In this document: positions 9,209 to 19,000 of the stretch, one piece after another
How the letters are laid out: each line of letters starts with the position of its first letter
Numbering within the stretch: the stretch's first letter is position 1
Origin: Affinundibacterium fentianense
GTDB lineage: Bacteria > Pseudomonadota > Gammaproteobacteria > Burkholderiales > Burkholderiaceae_D
Assembly: GCF_018139545.1 (NCBI RefSeq)
Contig: NZ_JAGSPJ010000004.1
Coordinates: forward strand, 186,001-250,000
Length of the DNA stretch: 64,000 nucleotides
Direction of reading: 5' to 3'
Position numbers and translations under genes: made by a program
Notes under the pieces: model-generated
Databases searched by the model: none
Told to the model about the DNA's origin: nothing
What the model saw: the letters and a program-made list of their open reading frames with translations, nothing else

Positions 9209-9224
9209 TGGCACGATGCTTGCT
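9209..9224 (+). promoter_or_regulatory. Sigma54 (-24/-12) promoter
   Basis: TGGCACGATGCTTGCT matches the RpoN consensus TGGCACG-N4-TTGCW exactly, with GG and GC 10 nt apart. It is followed by AAAAAT, as at 37218. Predicted transcription start is about 9235, giving a 130-nt leader to the gene at 9367. Confidence 0.85.
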
Positions 9225-9366
9225 AAAAATTCATATTAGTTTCATCACATATCAATGCTGAGCCAAGCAAAAAGGCGATTCCCAGCATGCGAAAACGTGG
9301 TGTCACAAGTTTCATGTCTGTACGTCAACAAAATCAAGATATTACTTTTCAGAGGAGAACTTCAAC

Positions 9367-10548
9367 ATGGCTATTCCGCAAACCCCTACCCCACCCTACC
9401 CAGAATATTCAGACGCGGTTTTGAATGAACCTGCCAATTACGGTATTTTGGAACAGTTGATAGGAACTTGGGTTAACGTCAATCCCAACAATAATCCAAC
9501 CGGCTGGGGCTTACATACGACTTGTATGCCGTCACCAGGAACCAATTCAGAAACCATCTTCGGCGTTTTTCATTTTCTGTGTGAAGACTATACCGAAGAG
9601 TTGACTTTCTCCCCCGTATCCGGTGGTGTGCGGAATCGTGGTGGTACAAATGAACAATTTGCCGGTGCCATTGAGTATCGTCAAAGTGTGCAAAGAGTCA
9701 GCGATGGTGTTGGGATTCACGAAGAAGTCGGAATGTATCTTTGGCTAAACGAGATGTATAACCATGCAGCAACCGAACAATCCGTACTCGAGGACAATGC
9801 TTATCCGATCATTTCAACTGGCGCAGGGGCAACTGGTCCCAATTTTGTTCCGCCCTATTCGATCGCCCGCAGCGGGACTATTCCGCACGGCAGTGGCATT
9901 TTACTGACTGGCAGTTTTCAACAAGATGTTGTGGGCAAGCCGCCATTCCCAACTGGAACAGAGAGTTGGAGCGCACCATTTGTACGATCTTGGCCAGACT
10001 TACTAATCGCCAACGCCCCCGATCTCGCTTCTTCTCCACTAGCGATTTCACCGAGCATGGGCGCATCCGCTTTATTGGTGCCGCCTGGTGGATCGGCAGC
10101 AGATGCAGCGCCATTAAATCTTGATGAACCAGCACCTGCTTGGGCGTTCGACAAATCATTACCTGTCACCGAACCTGACGGCAATCTAACTTATTTTCAA
10201 CGTATCGTGGCTGATCCACACTATCCTTATTCAGTACGCCCCGATCTACGTTTGCGCGACGCAATTAAAGATCAACAGATCAGCAAGTACACGCTCATTC
10301 AATTGACCAGCAAGCACGACGGTGGGCCACAAGGCGGGATTCTGAATACGCCCTTTGTGAAGAAATTCGCCAACGTCACCGAAATGACTCTAAATATGTG
10401 GCTAGAAACAGTGGTGGAAGAGGGCCAAGAAATTTTACAACTTCAGTACGAACAAATTATTTTCTTCGAATTCATGGTTGGTTCAAATGGGCAGACCACA
10501 CGTTGGCCACACATCCAAATCAATACCTTACGCAAGAAAACAAACTAA
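9367..10548 (+). CDS. Nitrobindin/lipocalin-like beta-barrel protein, possibly heme-binding
   Basis: 393 aa without a signal peptide. The N-terminal part has LIGTW (residues about 31-35), followed by FHFLCEDYTEELTFSP, RNRGG and a GIHEEVGMYLWLN block. This order (GTW, EE-F, HEExGxL-W) resembles the nitrobindin/THAP4-like barrel family, and the end WPHIQINTLRK resembles that family's C-terminal His region. The length is about twice that of nitrobindin, with a Pro/Ala-rich middle insert (about 200-265). The strong site GAGGAG lies before the ATG. Expression should depend on sigma54, given the promoter at 9209. The barrel assignment is a tentative reading of motifs; enzymatic or heme function is not shown. 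Confidence 0.6.
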   Translation: MAIPQTPTPPYPEYSDAVLNEPANYGILEQLIGTWVNVNPNNNPTGWGLHTTCMPSPGTNSETIFGVFHFLCEDYTEELTFSPVSGGVRNRGGTNEQFAGAIEYRQSVQRVSDGVGIHEEVGMYLWLNEMYNHAATEQSVLEDNAYPIISTGAGATGPNFVPPYSIARSGTIPHGSGILLTGSFQQDVVGKPPFPTGTESWSAPFVRSWPDLLIANAPDLASSPLAISPSMGASALLVPPGGSAADAAPLNLDEPAPAWAFDKSLPVTEPDGNLTYFQRIVADPHYPYSVRPDLRLRDAIKDQQISKYTLIQLTSKHDGGPQGGILNTPFVKKFANVTEMTLNMWLETVVEEGQEILQLQYEQIIFFEFMVGSNGQTTRWPHIQINTLRKKTN

Positions 10549-10560
10549 TCGTTGATGCCA

Positions 10561-10594
10561 AATGCCCCTCACGCCATCTCGATTGAGGGGCATT
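10561..10594. terminator. Hairpin between convergent genes
   Basis: AATGCCCCTCA / TGAGGGGCATT, 11-bp perfect stem with a 12-nt loop, 12 bp after the stop of the sigma54-driven gene. It lacks a T run, so terminator activity is a guess. Confidence 0.5.
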
Positions 10595-10683
10595 ACGAAT
10601 TGGTCCTAACTAAACAGTCAAAAATACGAAGAGCATTTGCTTTTAACATTGCAGACTGCAGAAAAGAAAAAGGAGGTTGTCGA

Positions 10684-11769
10684 TTAACCATCAACCGTAA
10701 AACAAGACACCCGATTGCGTCCCAACTGTTTTGCGTCATACATCGCTTGATCAGCTCGCCGTTGAATCGCTGCCATGTTTTCACCCGTTTGATTGGAAGT
10801 CGCTACGCCTATGCTAGTGGTAATACGTATGCCTTGATTGCCCACGACTGGCATCAGATTTTCAACCGCATGACGGATTAACTCCGCAAGTTTTAGAGCG
10901 CCAGCTAGGTCTGTATCGGGCAAAAATACAGAGAATTCTTCGCCGCCAATTCTTCCAACGGCATCACTGTGTCGGACAACACCGACGATGGTTTTCGTCA
11001 CCGATTTCAGTACGTGATCACCCGCCTCATGCCCATACGTATCATTAATTTTTTTAAAGTGATCCAGATCGACAAACAACACTGAGAAATTCTGATGATT
11101 GCGCTGCGCTAGATGTATGAGCTGATCGCAACTTGCATAGTAAGCCCCTGCATTCAATAAGTCAGTCAAAGGATCATGCGTGGCTAAATGACGCAAACGT
11201 TGGTTCGACTCTCGCATCCGCACAAAGTACGATATCGAACGCGCACCATAGACATGAAAGAAGGTTCCCAGATAAAACAGTGCCACCAACAAAGTTGCCA
11301 TGGCATTAATGGAGTAAGGCTGAGGTAAATAAGCATTCCCAAGCGCTAGTCCCAGCATGGTTCCAAGGGTAATCGACAACCCGGCGCGTTGCCCGAGCAA
11401 AATATAGACGCCTGGAATATTCGTAAAAAACCAAATCACCCGTAATTCGTCGGCTGAAACCATATACAGAGCCGAAATGTACTCACACATGCAAACACAT
11501 TCATACACCCACGCCAATTGTAAAAATCTTTGTGGACGACCACGAAGAGCGAGCCAGAGAGACAAGCTCAAAGCCAAAAAAATCGACATGGAGACGACGT
11601 GAAGGGGATCGATAGTATTGGCGCCGATTGCTACCCCAACTAAAAGCAGGCTGGTCACAACAACACCAGCCAGCATCAAAATATTCAAGAAACGAAATTG
11701 GAACGCGCGATATTCCTCACCTTCAATGAAATTTATCTTACCGTAGAGTATTTGCCGCATCGACAGCAT
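10684..11769 (-). CDS. Membrane-bound GGDEF diguanylate cyclase
   Basis: 361 aa from the chosen ATG. About six hydrophobic segments fill the N-terminal half, a signal-input membrane domain of no family I can name. The C-terminal GGDEF domain makes c-di-GMP from GTP: the active site is GRIGGEEF, the metal/substrate segment is FVDLDHFKKINDTYGH, and an intact inhibitory I-site RxxD (RHSD) lies just upstream. The reading frame stays open to a TTG at 11892 (402 aa), but the ATG at 11769 has GAAGGA 7 nt before it and is the better start. It is probably monocistronic. Confidence 0.9.
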   Translation of the reverse strand: MLSMRQILYGKINFIEGEEYRAFQFRFLNILMLAGVVVTSLLLVGVAIGANTIDPLHVVSMSIFLALSLSLWLALRGRPQRFLQLAWVYECVCMCEYISALYMVSADELRVIWFFTNIPGVYILLGQRAGLSITLGTMLGLALGNAYLPQPYSINAMATLLVALFYLGTFFHVYGARSISYFVRMRESNQRLRHLATHDPLTDLLNAGAYYASCDQLIHLAQRNHQNFSVLFVDLDHFKKINDTYGHEAGDHVLKSVTKTIVGVVRHSDAVGRIGGEEFSVFLPDTDLAGALKLAELIRHAVENLMPVVGNQGIRITTSIGVATSNQTGENMAAIQRRADQAMYDAKQLGRNRVSCFTVDG

Positions 11770-11958
11770 ATTCAATTCCTTCTCGATTTGCACAGCACTT
11801 TCACTATGATCGTAGCGCAGCACTAGCTTAATAATACGCCAAAGGATCTTGAAAACGAGTGGATTTTGGGCAAAGAATTTGCGTTGGCGCAAACCCGCTA
11901 AAGGCGAGCGAACAAACTCGCCGCATCATGCCAATCCGAAAGGAGTGGGCGATGATGC

Positions 11959-12315
11959 CTAGGCGTATTCTTTTGCCAACGCCAACGCGACTCGCTGAAT
12001 CAAATCATAAGGAATCCCCGCTTGATACGAAAACGCAAGGTTGCCCTTTTCATTTCGGAACGGTGCGAGCGCCTGTATCAAGGAGTGATCTGCTTTAATA
12101 GGAGGGTAGATGCCAAGATGCTTTTTGAATCCAGCAAAGTAGAAAAAGATTTTGCCATGCCGATACGCTGGCATACCGTAGCTAATACAACGCTGAGCTT
12201 GCGGGAGAGCAGTCTCGACTACATTCTGCACCCGCAACAAAATACGCTGCACCTCATCAGGCATGGATGCAATATAGTCGTCATGTGAATCGAATTTGGG
12301 TCGTTCGGACATCAT
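11959..12315 (-). CDS. DUF1801 (YdhG-like) protein
   Basis: 118 aa. The sequence shows the DUF1801 pattern: YIASMPDEVQ, then CISYGMPAYRH, FAGFKKHLGIYP and KGNLAFSY near the end. The family is small and cytoplasmic; some members were named iron-chaperone-like (frataxin-like fold), but a function is not established. Two ATG codons lie in tandem at the start. Confidence 0.82.
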   Translation of the reverse strand: MMSERPKFDSHDDYIASMPDEVQRILLRVQNVVETALPQAQRCISYGMPAYRHGKIFFYFAGFKKHLGIYPPIKADHSLIQALAPFRNEKGNLAFSYQAGIPYDLIQRVALALAKEYA

Positions 12316-12518
12316 TTACCTATCGCTGACTAGTCGGTTTCTGGCATCTTACCGTACAGTCGCAAATTGGCAAGACAAACAGCTTGCCGCCCAGATTGGC
12401 ATGGATTCTCATCGCCCAACTAGGCTCCCAGATGTATTCACACGCACCGCTCAATACATCTGCGCTCGGTCGCAGGCCCATCTCCAAGTTGACTCTAGGC
12501 CAAGAGCACCATAGCTAA

Positions 12519-13118
12519 CTACGCCATGTGAGCAGCATAAGTGAGTGTTGAATTTTTCACTGACTGCATGCGCTTCCAACGCAACTCTAGGACGCCAATA
12601 CTGATGGCATATATCACCACAACAATGATCGGTTGCAATACGAAACTATGCTCAGGAAATACTATCCAAGCAAGGGTACAAAAGGCGGTGCGCACAACCG
12701 CATGGAAAACTCCAACCCAATGTTGAATCAACACACTCAATGGCAACCACATCAATCCCGTGAGCACTGCCACAGCAAAAGGTAAGCAACGATAGTTTTC
12801 AAGGAAAAAAGGAATCGCCAGTGCATAGCACAGGAAGCTCATTCCCACGGCGCTTAGAAACAAGGTGTCAAAAAAATTGCGGCTTTTGTTCGACTCGAAC
12901 TTGACTTTCTCGCCAGTGAGTTTAGCGAACAGCATTGCCAAGTAAACGATGCTGCCTGTTCCGACGAATACCGCCAACACCTGCGCCTTTGGCCCCAACA
13001 AGGCCCCTGTCACGATCAACAGAGACCAGACGGCCATTCCAGCTAAAGGTGTCGCTAAGAAACGACGTTGACGAAAATCGGCTAATTGTTGATCCAAAGA
13101 AATAGAAACGTGGCGCAT
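12519..13118 (-). CDS. Hypothetical integral membrane protein
   Basis: About 199 aa. Five to six hydrophobic segments (about 25-45, 48-68, 88-110, 114-133, 138-158, 160-178) fill most of the protein, with a charged loop (EKVKFESNKSRN) in the first third. It faintly resembles DUF7010-type membrane proteins but I cannot confirm that. The ATG at 13118 is preferred because AGAGGA lies 8 nt upstream; an ATG three codons earlier (13127) is possible. Confidence 0.65.
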   Translation of the reverse strand: MRHVSISLDQQLADFRQRRFLATPLAGMAVWSLLIVTGALLGPKAQVLAVFVGTGSIVYLAMLFAKLTGEKVKFESNKSRNFFDTLFLSAVGMSFLCYALAIPFFLENYRCLPFAVAVLTGLMWLPLSVLIQHWVGVFHAVVRTAFCTLAWIVFPEHSFVLQPIIVVVIYAISIGVLELRWKRMQSVKNSTLTYAAHMA

Positions 13119-13490
13119 GACCCTCATCCTCTCAGAAAACGCAGCACCACAATTGATGCCGCCATAGACGAATCATGATGCAAGACGACAAGTACGCGTA
13201 GTCGCATTTGTCATGACTTCACATGACATTTGTCATCTTTGGATTCGAACAACAGATCCCTGAACGGTACTCCATAGGATCGAGTAGCGAAACAAAACGA
13301 CTGCATTTAAGCGGAATTGACTATGTAATCAAACTCAATAAGGGTTGATCGAAACGGACGATGCATGATACCTTGCAGCACGCGGTTCACGAACTTTCTC
13401 TTTCCTTGGTCCGCCTCCCATCGCATGCCTTTTTTCACAGGTCATTACCCATGACCATCTCGTCTGTTACTTTTTTTGAAGGAGCACTTC
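13119..13490. other. Intergenic region without recognisable gene
   Basis: 372 bp between divergent genes. It must hold two promoters. A short open frame at 13361 has no family resemblance and overlaps the real gene start. Nothing else is recognised. Confidence 0.45.
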
Positions 13491-14192
13491 ATGACTATCC
13501 TAAAGCGCTTACGATTCCTAATACTAATGGTGTTCGCCACCCTCATGTACAGCGGCAGCGCCTCGGCCGCCTGTACACCGATCAGCAGCGTTCCATTTGC
13601 CATCACTGCACCAGGGCAATACTGTGTTACGAATGACTTGCAATCAAGCGGTGCTGCGGGCATCCAGATTAGTATCAGCACTGGCAATGTCACGCTTGAC
13701 TTGAACGGTTTTGCACTGAAATGTACAGCATCACAAAATGCAATCATGGGCACATTGACGATGTTCAATGTGACGGTCAAAAACGGCACGATTCGTGATT
13801 GCAACTATGCTGTGACTCTTTCGAACTGCACCAGTTGTACCGTTCAAGATATCCGCGCAATCAATAATGCGGCAGGAATCCAAGTCAGTGGCTTTGCAGC
13901 TAGAGTGGAACACAATCAGATACGGAATGACAATGCGCTCGCGGGAAATCCAGCAATCTTGGTCGAGGCCACGTCATCATTAATCGATAATAATCATATC
14001 AGTGGATCGAATGTCGGCATCATGAACCGCAGCAAAGGGAATATTATCCGTGGCAATACTTTCGGCATTTGCAACACTGCGATTCGCTTCGACGCAGGTG
14101 CAACTTACCAAAACAACCTGACGCAACTCTGCACCACAGCATTTACCGGTGCTGGATTAGCAAGCAGTGTGAATGCTGGCGGAAATTTCTAA
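13491..14192 (+). CDS. Secreted right-handed parallel beta-helix protein
   Basis: 233 aa. A signal peptide (MTILKRLRFLILMVFATLMYSGSASA) precedes a mature chain with repeated beta-helix coils: GNVTLDLNGFALKC, NVTVKNGTIRDC, SCTVQDIRAINNAAGIQV, ARVEHNQIRN, LIDNNHISGSNVGI, IIRGNTFGICN. These match NosD/PbH1-type repeats found in surface carbohydrate-binding proteins. No catalytic residues are evident. The ATG at 13491 has GAAGGAG 8 nt upstream; an in-frame TTG at 13476 is inside that ribosome-binding site and was not used. Confidence 0.82.
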   Translation: MTILKRLRFLILMVFATLMYSGSASAACTPISSVPFAITAPGQYCVTNDLQSSGAAGIQISISTGNVTLDLNGFALKCTASQNAIMGTLTMFNVTVKNGTIRDCNYAVTLSNCTSCTVQDIRAINNAAGIQVSGFAARVEHNQIRNDNALAGNPAILVEATSSLIDNNHISGSNVGIMNRSKGNIIRGNTFGICNTAIRFDAGATYQNNLTQLCTTAFTGAGLASSVNAGGNF

Positions 14193-14220
14193 ACGTATTC
14201 TGTGGTAACACTGATGCAAA

Positions 14221-14249
14221 ACGAGAGCACGCGACTATGCTGCTCTCGT
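14221..14249 (+). terminator. Hairpin after the beta-helix gene
   Basis: ACGAGAGCA / TGCTCTCGT, a 9-bp perfect stem with an 11-nt loop, 29 bp after the stop codon. There is no T run, so it is a possible rather than certain terminator. Confidence 0.45.
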
Positions 14250-14301
14250 AACATTGAATTAAACTGACTTAGTCTCTGTCTACCTAATACCATTCCAATG
14301 A

Positions 14302-15054
14302 CTAAAGGTTAGTGATCCGCTGTAGCTCATCCATAACACGCTCCCACGCCGCACTTGCGGGATCAATCAATGCAAAATGTCCGCAGTTGGGTATGCAAAT
14401 CAAGCGTGTCGCTGGGAATGCAGCGCAATAAGACACTACAATCGCTGGCGGCACGATCTCGTCGCACTCGCCTTGAATAAGGGTTGTCGCCACCACTGGC
14501 GTTGGCAACAACATGGGATTCACATCGGCTCTGTGGATTGGGTCTTGTCCCAAAAAACGCAGCACTGCTCCGTCGCCTAAATGCATTGCATGTGCCATCT
14601 GAAGATCGGCAGCGGGCGCCAAGGCGACAACGCCTCGCAATGCGATACCTAGTCCTCGCTGAGCGCATTGTGCTGCCGCCCACAAAACCAAATGCCCACC
14701 CGCTGAATGACCTAACAAGACGATTTGACCATTATGACGTGCAATGTTGGCTGGCAAGGAGCTCAATGCGGTCATCACATCATCCAAGGTCAAATCGGGT
14801 TCCCCAGAAACGCGACGATATTCCAAGGTCAAAGTAGTCCAGCCTGCCGTCGCCAATGCACTGGACATTGCTTCAGCGTGGGCGCGATCGTATTCTGGTT
14901 TCCAAAAACCACCATGGATTAACACCAACAAAGGACGGTCATCGCCCGCTGCTCCGTAACGAATATCAGCGATTTGATCCACATGATCGCCATAACGAAG
15001 AGTGGCATCTGGCGGACTCGCGGTACGGCTAAGAATGGATAGATCTTCATTCAT
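14302..15054 (-). CDS. Alpha/beta hydrolase, kynurenine formamidase-like
   Basis: 250 aa. The oxyanion motif HGGFW and nucleophile elbow GHSAGGHL are typical of the BD-FAE/kynurenine-formamidase-like branch of carboxylesterases. The acid is probably in QGECDEIVPP and the catalytic His in NCGHFALIDP. The protein is cytoplasmic, with no signal peptide. No tryptophan-degradation genes are nearby, so the substrate is unknown. Confidence 0.85.
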   Translation of the reverse strand: MNEDLSILSRTASPPDATLRYGDHVDQIADIRYGAAGDDRPLLVLIHGGFWKPEYDRAHAEAMSSALATAGWTTLTLEYRRVSGEPDLTLDDVMTALSSLPANIARHNGQIVLLGHSAGGHLVLWAAAQCAQRGLGIALRGVVALAPAADLQMAHAMHLGDGAVLRFLGQDPIHRADVNPMLLPTPVVATTLIQGECDEIVPPAIVVSYCAAFPATRLICIPNCGHFALIDPASAAWERVMDELQRITNL

Positions 15055-15154
15055 TTTGTTAACTCAATTTTCAAGATTTTGGTCATGCGAAGTAACGGAC
15101 TGTGAATGAATGGATACAACACGCAGTGAAGACCACAGATTCTTTCATATTGCT

Positions 15155-16072
15155 CTATTGATGTGCAATCAAATACTGAATATCGTTTATCCAATCCTGC
15201 AATTTATTCTGTGCATGGGTCTTTTGCTGCTGCGACGCACTCTGAATGATGTCGACCATCAATTGTTGTATTGCTCCTCGTGAGACATCGGATTGCGTGC
15301 GTTGTCCATGCTGATCCGAGGTTTCAAAACTCGTCTGGATGGCACGTTGTAGCCAAGTTTGTACGACTTCACGGCTCGGCTTTTCTTTTTGGATTTGCGC
15401 CAATAACTGCAATAGACCACGTTGACGCGCCTTGCTGTCGTCAAGCCAGAGCGCATAGTTGGGCGGATGCTTTTCCAGATGTCGAGAAATCATCGCTTCT
15501 TGTTCTCGGCTGACGCTGCCTAGCCATTCATCGACTTGTTTGACGATTTTTTTGAATCGCTTTTTGGTTTGCTGTTCTGGCGATAACTCCACATATTTGT
15601 CGCGATAGTCCTCATTATTTTTCTCAAATTTGCGCGCCAAAAAAGCCCTTTGCGACTCATCCATGCTTAGCATAAAATCGCTCAATTCGGGCAAGGCTTG
15701 CAACAAAATCGTTTGCGAAAATTGTTCCACTTGTACAAAGGACGCCTCTATTTCAAAGACAGAGGGGCGAACAAGTGTTGCTTGCATCTGTTTCAATACC
15801 TGGACGTATTGCGGCAATTGCGTACTCCGATGCCACCGCAATAATCGCGCAATATCTTGTTTGACTTTGGCCTTTTGCGAAGCACGGAAATCCACGTAAC
15901 CATCCAGCCACCAATAGGACAAGGTGTCCGCATTCGAATATCCCAGCCTCGCGGTACTACAGCTTCCTAAGAAAACGACGAGCAGCAAAACAAGCAGCAG
16001 ACGCGCTAAACGAAACCCGCTGGTTTGCGATTGGAGAGGCAGATTCACGTTTTCCAAAAACGAATTGGTCAA
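15155..16072 (-). CDS. DUF6279-family lipoprotein
   Basis: 305 aa. A long basic N-terminus, a hydrophobic helix and lipobox FLGSC (Cys38) are followed by RLGYSNADTLSYWWLDGYVDF, the DUF6279 signature. The rest is helical, rich in Gln, Lys and Glu, with conserved-looking segments ARLLRWHRSTQLPQY and ELSPEQQTKKRFKK. The function is unknown; the family is common in gamma- and betaproteobacterial envelopes. It lies 102 bp after the 941-aa DUF4214 protein on the same strand and may be co-transcribed. Confidence 0.82.
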   Translation of the reverse strand: MTNSFLENVNLPLQSQTSGFRLARLLLVLLLVVFLGSCSTARLGYSNADTLSYWWLDGYVDFRASQKAKVKQDIARLLRWHRSTQLPQYVQVLKQMQATLVRPSVFEIEASFVQVEQFSQTILLQALPELSDFMLSMDESQRAFLARKFEKNNEDYRDKYVELSPEQQTKKRFKKIVKQVDEWLGSVSREQEAMISRHLEKHPPNYALWLDDSKARQRGLLQLLAQIQKEKPSREVVQTWLQRAIQTSFETSDQHGQRTQSDVSRGAIQQLMVDIIQSASQQQKTHAQNKLQDWINDIQYLIAHQ

Positions 16073-16174
16073 GATTAACTCCCAATTTCAATCAATTTGC
16101 TCAAATGCTTGGCAAGCTAAAAGCTTGTCCTCACCTACGAGCACTAGCGTACTATCTTCTGTGTACCAGATTCA

Positions 16175-19000
16175 TTACTTGAGTTTGGCCTGTTTGACTA
16201 CGACCGGGACATACCCGATCTCTAGTCCTTTCGGCGGAGTGACGAAGAGCGCGCTATCTAAAGTCGCCAAATCACCGATAGTTTGTGCTGCCATGAATTC
16301 TGTATTGTTTTTCCAATTGGTATGAATTTTTTCGACGATCGATTGTAATCGACTTTTTTCCGCTTCGCTCCAGCCAAATCCTTGCAGAGAAGGTTGGTCT
16401 ACAAATCGGTACCACGCATAGGTCACCGTCGAGCCATCGTTCAGAACAACCGAATACGGTCCCGACAGTGCGGCCGGTACGCTCCAACTGGCTGGCGATG
16501 TGTAGTCTGCTCCATTTTGATCTGCCGCTGCAAAAAAAGGAAAACTCAGCTCTTTAAGTCCGGTCTCCGGCGGTACCTGTGATTCCAAAATCGGACGCAT
16601 CACATCACCCACTTTCTGAAAATACTCAGGGAATACGCCGTTGGCCGCACTGCCTTTCATTTGAAAAGTCCATGCTGTTCCACCACCAGGTGTTTTAATA
16701 ATACTAGGGACGATCCAATCTTTAAGGCCACCTTCGCTAGTCATGATCACTTGGTTGTCTTGCGAATACATATAAATCGGACCCGTACTTAAGCTAGGCT
16801 TTATCGCACCGTCAGCGGCGAATTTTCCTGACATCGTGTTACTACCGGTCAGCCACGTCTTAAATGGGTTAAATAAAGCGGCGCCTGAATACAAAGTAAA
16901 ATCTGCAACGATACAGCTATTGCCCTTGGCATCAGTAGGAAATGCCATCCGCGGCAACTTGACGTAGCGGACGCCATTCTTATCTTGGCTCTGATAAAAC
17001 GTGATCGCGCCCCACTCCATCGCAAAATTGCCCACTTTGCCCGGACGTACATCAAGGCCTCGCCCGAGCACGGTGGGATACGACTTCGCCAGAACTTCCC
17101 AAACGTCAGGCACGTAGAACGCTGCTGGGCCTTTGAAATTGGTCGAATTAACAAAGAAAGTCCAACTCTGATCACCCACAGGATTCGTACCGGTTTTTGC
17201 TTGCGTCAGCGGTAACGCCATCCAAGCGATACCAAACAACTCCCCGGCGGTGCCGAGTTTAAAGGTCAAGCCATCGGGCGGCATTAAAAGACGATTACTC
17301 AGTTGCGCGACGCCTTTGCTGCCCATAGGCAGTCCACCACTTTTTGCAGAACTGGCATCAATCGCATTTTGCCCAAACTCCCAACCTGGAGCAGACAATT
17401 CGTCGATATAGCCATTCGGCGTGCCATTGATCCTATATTTCGGTTGCGTCGATGGAAAACGGGTGGCGGTCCAATAGGCACCGCTACCCTCAACGGTTTG
17501 AAACAAAGAACGATAAAAATCTTTCGCATTTGGATCACCAACGCGTAAAAAATTATCTGGCGGCAGCAAAGGCTGAAAGAAATCATCGTTATTCGGTTGT
17601 AACCAGGTGCCTGGCAATCCTGCGCCAAAACCACGTATGGGTCGATCTATCAACGGCCAAATTGCCGTGTACATACTAAAACCATAGGTGAATCCGGCTG
17701 GCACGGTGGTCGCATCCACACCTGTCACGAAATAGGATGTTAAATAGGGCGTGATGTCGATCACTTTAGCACCATCTAGCACGAAACTAGACCCCATAAA
17801 TTGGAAGCCCACAACTTTTCCTGACTGGAACTCTAAAGTGAAATATTTTCCGTTCTCGGAATTTAAATAAGGATTTTCACTGCCAGTGATCAAAACATGT
17901 TTTGCGTAATCAGGCGTCAACTCCCAGGAAAATCCTGCCTGATTCGTCCACAACAAAGTCGAAGTGGAACCCGCTTTCAATGCAATCGTTCCGATTAACC
18001 AATTATTGTTTGGCTCGCTCTTAACTCGGAAAGTCCCAATCACATCTAAAATTGTGAAGCTCGGCAACGGTGGGTCGACTACGATGGGTGCACGCATGGA
18101 CTGAAAGGCCGTCGGTGTCAGTGTCAAATTGAATTGTGCATCACTGATACCGAGTAAAATCTTCGCTTTGCTGACGTCGGACGGGGTCACCGCAGCCGCA
18201 ATTGCGACCGATTTACTGATACTGTCACTCGCGTTCAAATAGGTCACACCTTGTTCAATCGCGACATAGCGTCCCGCGCTAATTTTATTGTCAAGCAATG
18301 CAGGCACCCAACCATAGGCAGGGTCATTCACAAAAGTGCGCGCAGAAGTCAACATTGTCGAGATCAATACAATTTTAGTCTGACGCCCACTATCGAGTTC
18401 GCCAGCCCAGTAGCCAACTTCTTCAGCGTTCGGCGTCGTCGCTCCAGTTCGACCTAAAACATTTGCATAAACCAACTTCACAAAATCGGCGTTGCTCATG
18501 TTTGCGCTGTAACCAGTTACATCAGGAAACGTCAGGCCTGCATTGTAAAAACTCTCTGCGATCTGGCCCAAACTCAGGCCAGCACGTAACTGGCTGATCC
18601 AGTAAGACATTCCTTCTGCATCGGGCACCCGATTAAAAAAAGCAATATATAGCTCAATCAAAGATTTCAATTGCGCATCTGAGATTGTTTTAGCATCGTT
18701 TGCTATCGCCAAGCTAATCTTCATATCCGCAAATTGCAGACCCGTCGCCAAACTCACATCTTGACTGCCGCCATTTCCCACCAAATCAATGACAAGCGTC
18801 CCAGAAACACCACGTTGAATTTGGTAGTTCGCCCGGTTTCCATTAAAAGTGACCGTTGCAGTGCTACTGGGTGCCGGACTAGAAGTGGCAGCTGGCGGCG
18901 CTCCAAGTTCAGAACTTCTGTCACCGCCACAGCCACTAAAAAACAGACAGAGCGCACATAACAATCCCCATTGTGGGATTGTGCGGATTGGTGTTCGCAT
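16175..19000 (-). CDS. Large DUF4214-containing lipoprotein
   Basis: 941 aa. The lipobox is FSGC (Cys24), followed by a Ser/Pro/Ala linker. Residues about 50-300 contain a DUF4214 unit (LIELYIAFFNRVPDAEGMSYW, then GQIAESFYNAG, NADFVKLVYANVLGR). DUF4214 occurs in S-layer-like and surface-associated proteins. The remaining 600 residues, rich in Gly, Trp and aromatic residues, belong to no family I know. The first 300 residues align clearly with the protein at 60828-62756, so the N-terminal unit is a shared module joined to different C-terminal parts. It is probably the first gene of a pair with the DUF6279 lipoprotein. Confidence 0.8.
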   Translation of the reverse strand: MRTPIRTIPQWGLLCALCLFFSGCGGDRSSELGAPPAATSSPAPSSTATVTFNGNRANYQIQRGVSGTLVIDLVGNGGSQDVSLATGLQFADMKISLAIANDAKTISDAQLKSLIELYIAFFNRVPDAEGMSYWISQLRAGLSLGQIAESFYNAGLTFPDVTGYSANMSNADFVKLVYANVLGRTGATTPNAEEVGYWAGELDSGRQTKIVLISTMLTSARTFVNDPAYGWVPALLDNKISAGRYVAIEQGVTYLNASDSISKSVAIAAAVTPSDVSKAKILLGISDAQFNLTLTPTAFQSMRAPIVVDPPLPSFTILDVIGTFRVKSEPNNNWLIGTIALKAGSTSTLLWTNQAGFSWELTPDYAKHVLITGSENPYLNSENGKYFTLEFQSGKVVGFQFMGSSFVLDGAKVIDITPYLTSYFVTGVDATTVPAGFTYGFSMYTAIWPLIDRPIRGFGAGLPGTWLQPNNDDFFQPLLPPDNFLRVGDPNAKDFYRSLFQTVEGSGAYWTATRFPSTQPKYRINGTPNGYIDELSAPGWEFGQNAIDASSAKSGGLPMGSKGVAQLSNRLLMPPDGLTFKLGTAGELFGIAWMALPLTQAKTGTNPVGDQSWTFFVNSTNFKGPAAFYVPDVWEVLAKSYPTVLGRGLDVRPGKVGNFAMEWGAITFYQSQDKNGVRYVKLPRMAFPTDAKGNSCIVADFTLYSGAALFNPFKTWLTGSNTMSGKFAADGAIKPSLSTGPIYMYSQDNQVIMTSEGGLKDWIVPSIIKTPGGGTAWTFQMKGSAANGVFPEYFQKVGDVMRPILESQVPPETGLKELSFPFFAAADQNGADYTSPASWSVPAALSGPYSVVLNDGSTVTYAWYRFVDQPSLQGFGWSEAEKSRLQSIVEKIHTNWKNNTEFMAAQTIGDLATLDSALFVTPPKGLEIGYVPVVVKQAKLK

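Noticed and set aside
6311..9366. Thiazole/oxazole-modified peptide (TOMM) cluster around the YcaO domain
   Set aside because: No precursor peptide, dehydrogenase or E1-like partner is near, and the domain carries the YcaO C-terminal extension typical of the S12-modifying group.
11770..11892. N-terminal extension of the membrane diguanylate cyclase from TTG
   Set aside because: An ATG at 11769 has a strong ribosome-binding site; the TTG has none. Kept as an alternative only.
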